DNA of 64,000 nucleotides, taken from Nocardioides allogilvus. GTDB lineage: Bacteria > Actinomycetota > Actinomycetes > Propionibacteriales > Nocardioidaceae. The DNA is taken from assembly GCF_003047285.1 (NCBI RefSeq), contig NZ_PZYX01000001.1, forward strand, positions 610,277 through 674,276. The letters run 5' to 3'. The position numbers were made by a program, and so were the translations under genes. The notes below the pieces were generated by a model, which ran no database searches, was not told the DNA's origin, and saw only the letters and a list, made by a program, of their open reading frames with translations. Below are positions 61,432-64,000 of this stretch, one piece after another. Each line of letters begins with the position of its first letter. Position 1 is the first letter of the stretch.

Positions 61432-62673
61432 CTACTCCGCCGGGCCCCAGGGGACCGCGAGGGCGCGGGTGAGATCACGCCCGACTCGCTCTCCGACCCC
61501 GTCCGGCAACGGCGTGGCCGCGCCGTTGACCGAGTAGGCCATGTTCCGGTCCTCGTTGGCCGCCAGCCAGATCGCACCGTGGCCGTCCTCGACGTCGAGC
61601 TCGAAGGTGAACAAGAGGACGCCGTCCGCCAGGGCGGTCTCGGTCATCGTGGTGACGGCGCAGTCGCGGAGCTGGGCCACCGCCTCCTGCATCCAGCGGG
61701 CAGCCTCCGGCCCGGGCTCGAGGTAGCCCTTGATCTCGTAGTGCCTGCCACCGTCGCGTTCACCTGACGACCCTCCTGCCGTTCCCCTGCCCCCGGGCAG
61801 GCACGGCACCTGAGGCGGCACCACGCCGCTCGCACGTTCGGCTGCGCGCCACCCGTCCAGGGCGGACGCGAGGTCGCGCTCGTCGAAGAGTGGCAGGTGC
61901 GGCCGCTGCTTCACGTCGGGGACTGATTGCGGGTGCTCCAGCACCTGGGCGGATCCATCGAGCATCCCCGCGACGAGGACGTCACTGAGCGTGTCGACCG
62001 CGTCGTCGCTCGCCACACCCGCAGCGGAGGTCAGCCACAAGCTGCCGACGGTGTTGCCCGAGCGTGCGACCCAGACATCGGTCAGGGCCGCGCCGCCGTC
62101 GTCCGATCGGTCCGACACGGAGTAGTGCCGCACCGCGGTCCCGTCCGGATAGTCGGGAGCCGTCGTCTCCGTGACATCTGCTCCCGGACAACGAGTCAGC
62201 GGAGCGTTGAGGGCCTTCCACGCACTCTCCGCGGACGTCGCGCTGTCGAAGGTCAGGAAGAGTGGCATCGCGCTCGACTCATGGCCACCACCGAAGTTGG
62301 AGCGGCGCAGCTCAGTCGGCTCAGGGTGTTCGTCGCTCCCCATGAGGCAGCCCGGCTGCGACCATGGGCCGCCGGGTTCGTCGCTCCACCCGGAGATCCA
62401 CCCGCGAGTCGCGTCGTTCAGCGCGGCTGCGTCCAGCGGCGCGGACTCCGGGAGACCGTCGGCGAACTCGACCCCGGACCGGTCGAGCAGCAGTGTCGGC
62501 ACCGCGACACCGGCCACGGCGACGGCAGCGGCCAGGGCGACGGTCGCGATCGCCGTACGGCGACGACGGCGGGCCTGCTCGATGGCGTGGACGGCGGACG
62601 GGGGAGACGTGCGGTCCATGACGTCGTGGGCAAGCGCGTCGAAGGCGCGGTCGAGGTCGAAGATGTCAGGCAT
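61432..62673 (-). CDS. Membrane protein partner of the adjacent ECF sigma factor (likely anti-sigma)
   Basis: The 413-residue protein has a cytoplasmic N-terminus of about 38 residues (FDLDRAFDALAHDVMDRTSP), one membrane helix AIATVALAAAVAVAGVAVPT, and a large extracellular part with several cysteines (SQPGCLMGSDEHPEP, APLTRCPGADV, LRDCAVTTM). There is no ZAS zinc motif. Its start overlaps the ECF sigma gene by eight bases, which is the usual arrangement for sigma/anti-sigma pairs. Anti-sigma function is inferred from this. Confidence 0.7.
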   Translation of the reverse strand: MPDIFDLDRAFDALAHDVMDRTSPPSAVHAIEQARRRRRTAIATVALAAAVAVAGVAVPTLLLDRSGVEFADGLPESAPLDAAALNDATRGWISGWSDEPGGPWSQPGCLMGSDEHPEPTELRRSNFGGGHESSAMPLFLTFDSATSAESAWKALNAPLTRCPGADVTETTAPDYPDGTAVRHYSVSDRSDDGGAALTDVWVARSGNTVGSLWLTSAAGVASDDAVDTLSDVLVAGMLDGSAQVLEHPQSVPDVKQRPHLPLFDERDLASALDGWRAAERASGVVPPQVPCLPGGRGTAGGSSGERDGGRHYEIKGYLEPGPEAARWMQEAVAQLRDCAVTTMTETALADGVLLFTFELDVEDGHGAIWLAANEDRNMAYSVNGAATPLPDGVGERVGRDLTRALAVPWGPAE

Positions 62674-63175
62674 GAGTGGGTGCTCCGTTCTCGGAAGGCT
62701 CGGAGGAAGTCAGCAGGACGGCGAGGGCCGCGCGACCACGCGAGAGACGGGCCTTGATGGTGCCCTCGGGGCAGCCCTCGATCCGGGCGACCTCGGCGAC
62801 GGGCAGCTCGCCGAGGTGGTGCAGCACCAGCGCCCGTCTCTGTGCCTCGGGCAGAGTGCGCAGCGCCTGGACCAGCACGACGGACGTCTCGTCCGGCGCG
62901 GCGGCCGATTCGGGATGGCGAGTCCGCGACAGGAAGTTCATCGCCGTCTTCGTACGGCGCCAGCGACTGACCGCCAGCCGGCTGGTCACCTGCCGGACCC
63001 ACGCGCCGGGGTCGTCGTAGGACCGCAGCGTGGACCAGCGCGGCCAGGCCCGGCTGTAGGCCTCCTGGGCGAGGTCCTCGGCGACACCGAGATCGCCGGT
63101 CATGGCATAGGCCACAGCCACGGTGCGTCGCCAGGTGGCGTCGTAGAACGCGGAGAAGTCGCGCTCTGGATCCAT
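62666..63175 (-). CDS. ECF RNA polymerase sigma factor (SigE family, group 4)
   Basis: The 169-residue protein has region 2: FYDATWRRTVAVAYAMTGDL, then AEDLAQEAYSRAWPRW; region 4: LRTLPEAQRRALVLHHLGEL, then VARIEGCPEGTIKARLSRGR. The pattern is of the actinobacterial SAV-type SigE family. It overlaps the membrane-protein gene. ATG 63175 is the likely start; the open frame continues upstream without a plausible start. The regulon is unknown. Confidence 0.88.
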   Translation of the reverse strand: MDPERDFSAFYDATWRRTVAVAYAMTGDLGVAEDLAQEAYSRAWPRWSTLRSYDDPGAWVRQVTSRLAVSRWRRTKTAMNFLSRTRHPESAAAPDETSVVLVQALRTLPEAQRRALVLHHLGELPVAEVARIEGCPEGTIKARLSRGRAALAVLLTSSEPSENGAPTHA

Positions 63176-63258
63176 CTCGTCCCCCGAGTCAGGTGGCGAC
63201 CCGGTGGCCGCCGATGCACAGGACACGTCCGGCCGCGCCTCCGGGTTGCATTGTCGCC

Positions 63259-63891
63259 TCAGGCAGTCCGCAGCGCTTCGAGTACGGCGACGCACCACTC
63301 GCCGACGCGTGCGGCACGCTCCTCGCGCGACCCGCGGAGGCCGCTGAGCTCGCAGGCGACCCAGGCGCTGCCGACGAGGCCGTAGACGCCGGTGCGACCG
63401 TCTGCGTCCGGGCACTGCTGCGCGACGCTGGGGGAGCCGAGGTCGGCAGCGGCGGTGAGCCGCTCACATCCCTGGCCCGGGGTCTCCCGGACGAAGTCGC
63501 GGGCTCGCTGCGGCGAGACGGGCGGCGCGAAGACCCACGCCCGGGCCGTCGCCGACGAGCCCTGCCACGAGCAGCCGAACTCGTCGCTGATGTCGCGGCT
63601 CCCGGGCAGCCGGCGCCCCGGCTGCCACGTATCCGTCCCGGTCGCCTCGCCGTCCAGTGCCGCCATGACCGCGGGCTCGGCGACCCTGGCGCAGAAGTCG
63701 TCCGGCGTCAGCGTGAGGCCGGAGGTGTCGTAGTCCGTGAGCGGTGTCGACTCCGCGGTGGGCTCGGCCGTGGGCTGCTGCGGCGCGGGATCGCCCGTGC
63801 ACCCGGCGAGCGCCACGAGTAGGCCGACCGTGGTCACGGTCGCCGTCAGGGCGCGGCGCCGGCGCATCGGCGTACGGGATGAGACAGGCAC
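63259..63891 (-). CDS. DUF3558-like lipoprotein
   Basis: The protein is about 210 residues. A signal sequence (TPMRRRRALTATVTTVGLLV) with lipobox ALAGCTGDP is followed by a Pro/Thr-rich linker (PQQPTAEPTAESTPLTDYDT). The mature domain has four or more cysteines (PDDFCARVAE, DEFGCSWQGSS, PGQGCERLTA, SVAQQCPDADG, AWVACELSGL, GEWCVAVLEAL), as in DUF3558 family proteins of actinobacteria. GTG at 63891 lies six bases after TAGGGT (leaderless); ATG at 63867 is an alternative. Function unknown. Confidence 0.7.
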   Translation of the reverse strand: MPVSSRTPMRRRRALTATVTTVGLLVALAGCTGDPAPQQPTAEPTAESTPLTDYDTSGLTLTPDDFCARVAEPAVMAALDGEATGTDTWQPGRRLPGSRDISDEFGCSWQGSSATARAWVFAPPVSPQRARDFVRETPGQGCERLTAAADLGSPSVAQQCPDADGRTGVYGLVGSAWVACELSGLRGSREERAARVGEWCVAVLEALRTA

Positions 63892-63951
63892 CACGCCACC
63901 CTAGGTGTTCTGTCCACGGAGGTTAGGCAGCGGCTCTAGACACAGGTGAAG

Positions 63952-64000
63952 GCCTCCGGGTGAGGTGTGGAGCAGCGACGCATCTCACCGAACCGGAGGC
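63952..64000. terminator. Hairpin at the window edge
   Basis: GCCTCCGG-G-TGAG (63952-63964) can pair with CTCA (63984-63987) and CCGGAGGC (63993-64000). The element may continue beyond the window. No coding sequence was seen from 63895 to the end. Confidence 0.4.

Overview
The window is high-GC DNA from an actinomycete, most likely Nocardioides or a close relative. The evidence is the strong G/C third-position codon bias, many GTG starts, frequent leaderless promoters, F420-dependent and mycothiol-type proteins, NAD-dependent 180-kDa-class glutamate dehydrogenase, Ku/LigD end joining, and actinobacterial families such as DUF3117 and DUF2505. It looks like ordinary chromosome: no insertion sequence, integrase, prophage, CRISPR array, rRNA or tRNA gene was seen.

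Layout. 1-9 kb: a truncated membrane protein, a VanW-family protein, a repeat cluster, an archaeal-type aspartyl-tRNA synthetase behind a T-box leader, a CHRD protein, a GlxA-type regulator divergent from a DJ-1/PfpI protein, a GNAT enzyme, and fdxA-dapC. 9-26 kb: a cupin, a TPR protein, a cell-wall-hydrolase-like protein, dapD, a secreted protein, a DinB protein, ileS behind a second T-box, a P-loop/degenerate ABC gene pair, an LLM oxidoreductase, dapE, a LOG-family enzyme, small DivIVA and membrane proteins, an enoyl-CoA hydratase and a PaaX regulator. 26-32 kb: DUF3117, pepA, an O-methyltransferase, and a sigE-rseA-htrA cluster with a textbook ECF promoter. 32-36 kb: an SAF (CpaB-like) protein with TadZ, then an RTX-like secreted protein. 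35-43 kb: a membrane protein with a cupredoxin-like lipoprotein, then a wax-ester-synthase-like gene, pruA and a lipoprotein in one overlapping run, then two DUF2505 paralogs. 43-54 kb: glutamate dehydrogenase, an SDR, Ku, a FadD-type ligase, and separate LigD ligase and polymerase genes. 53-60 kb: an orphan response regulator and a seven-gene tad (Flp pilus) operon. 60-64 kb: prfB, an ECF sigma factor with its likely anti-sigma partner, and a DUF3558-like lipoprotein.

How the genes work together. dapC, dapD and dapE are three steps of the succinylase route to meso-diaminopimelate and lysine. pruA and glutamate dehydrogenase connect proline and glutamate to 2-oxoglutarate. Ku and the two LigD parts form a non-homologous end-joining set. 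The tad genes at 54.6-59.2 kb probably work with the SAF/TadZ pair 22 kb away. The order fdxA-dapC, dapD/dapE, LOG, DUF3117, O-methyltransferase-sigE-rseA-htrA resembles the Rv1177-Rv1223 stretch of Mycobacterium tuberculosis, so this is conserved backbone with lineage-specific genes between.

Most notable signals: (i) a family of inverted-repeat elements, one copy in frame inside the aspartyl-tRNA synthetase gene and another supplying the stop codons of two converging genes; (ii) two translational T-boxes; (iii) two identical KstR-like operators at a FadD and an F420 oxidoreductase gene; (iv) a P-loop protein paired with an ABC half-transporter lacking Walker motifs; (v) an O-methyltransferase whose promoter and ribosome-binding site imply an AUC start.
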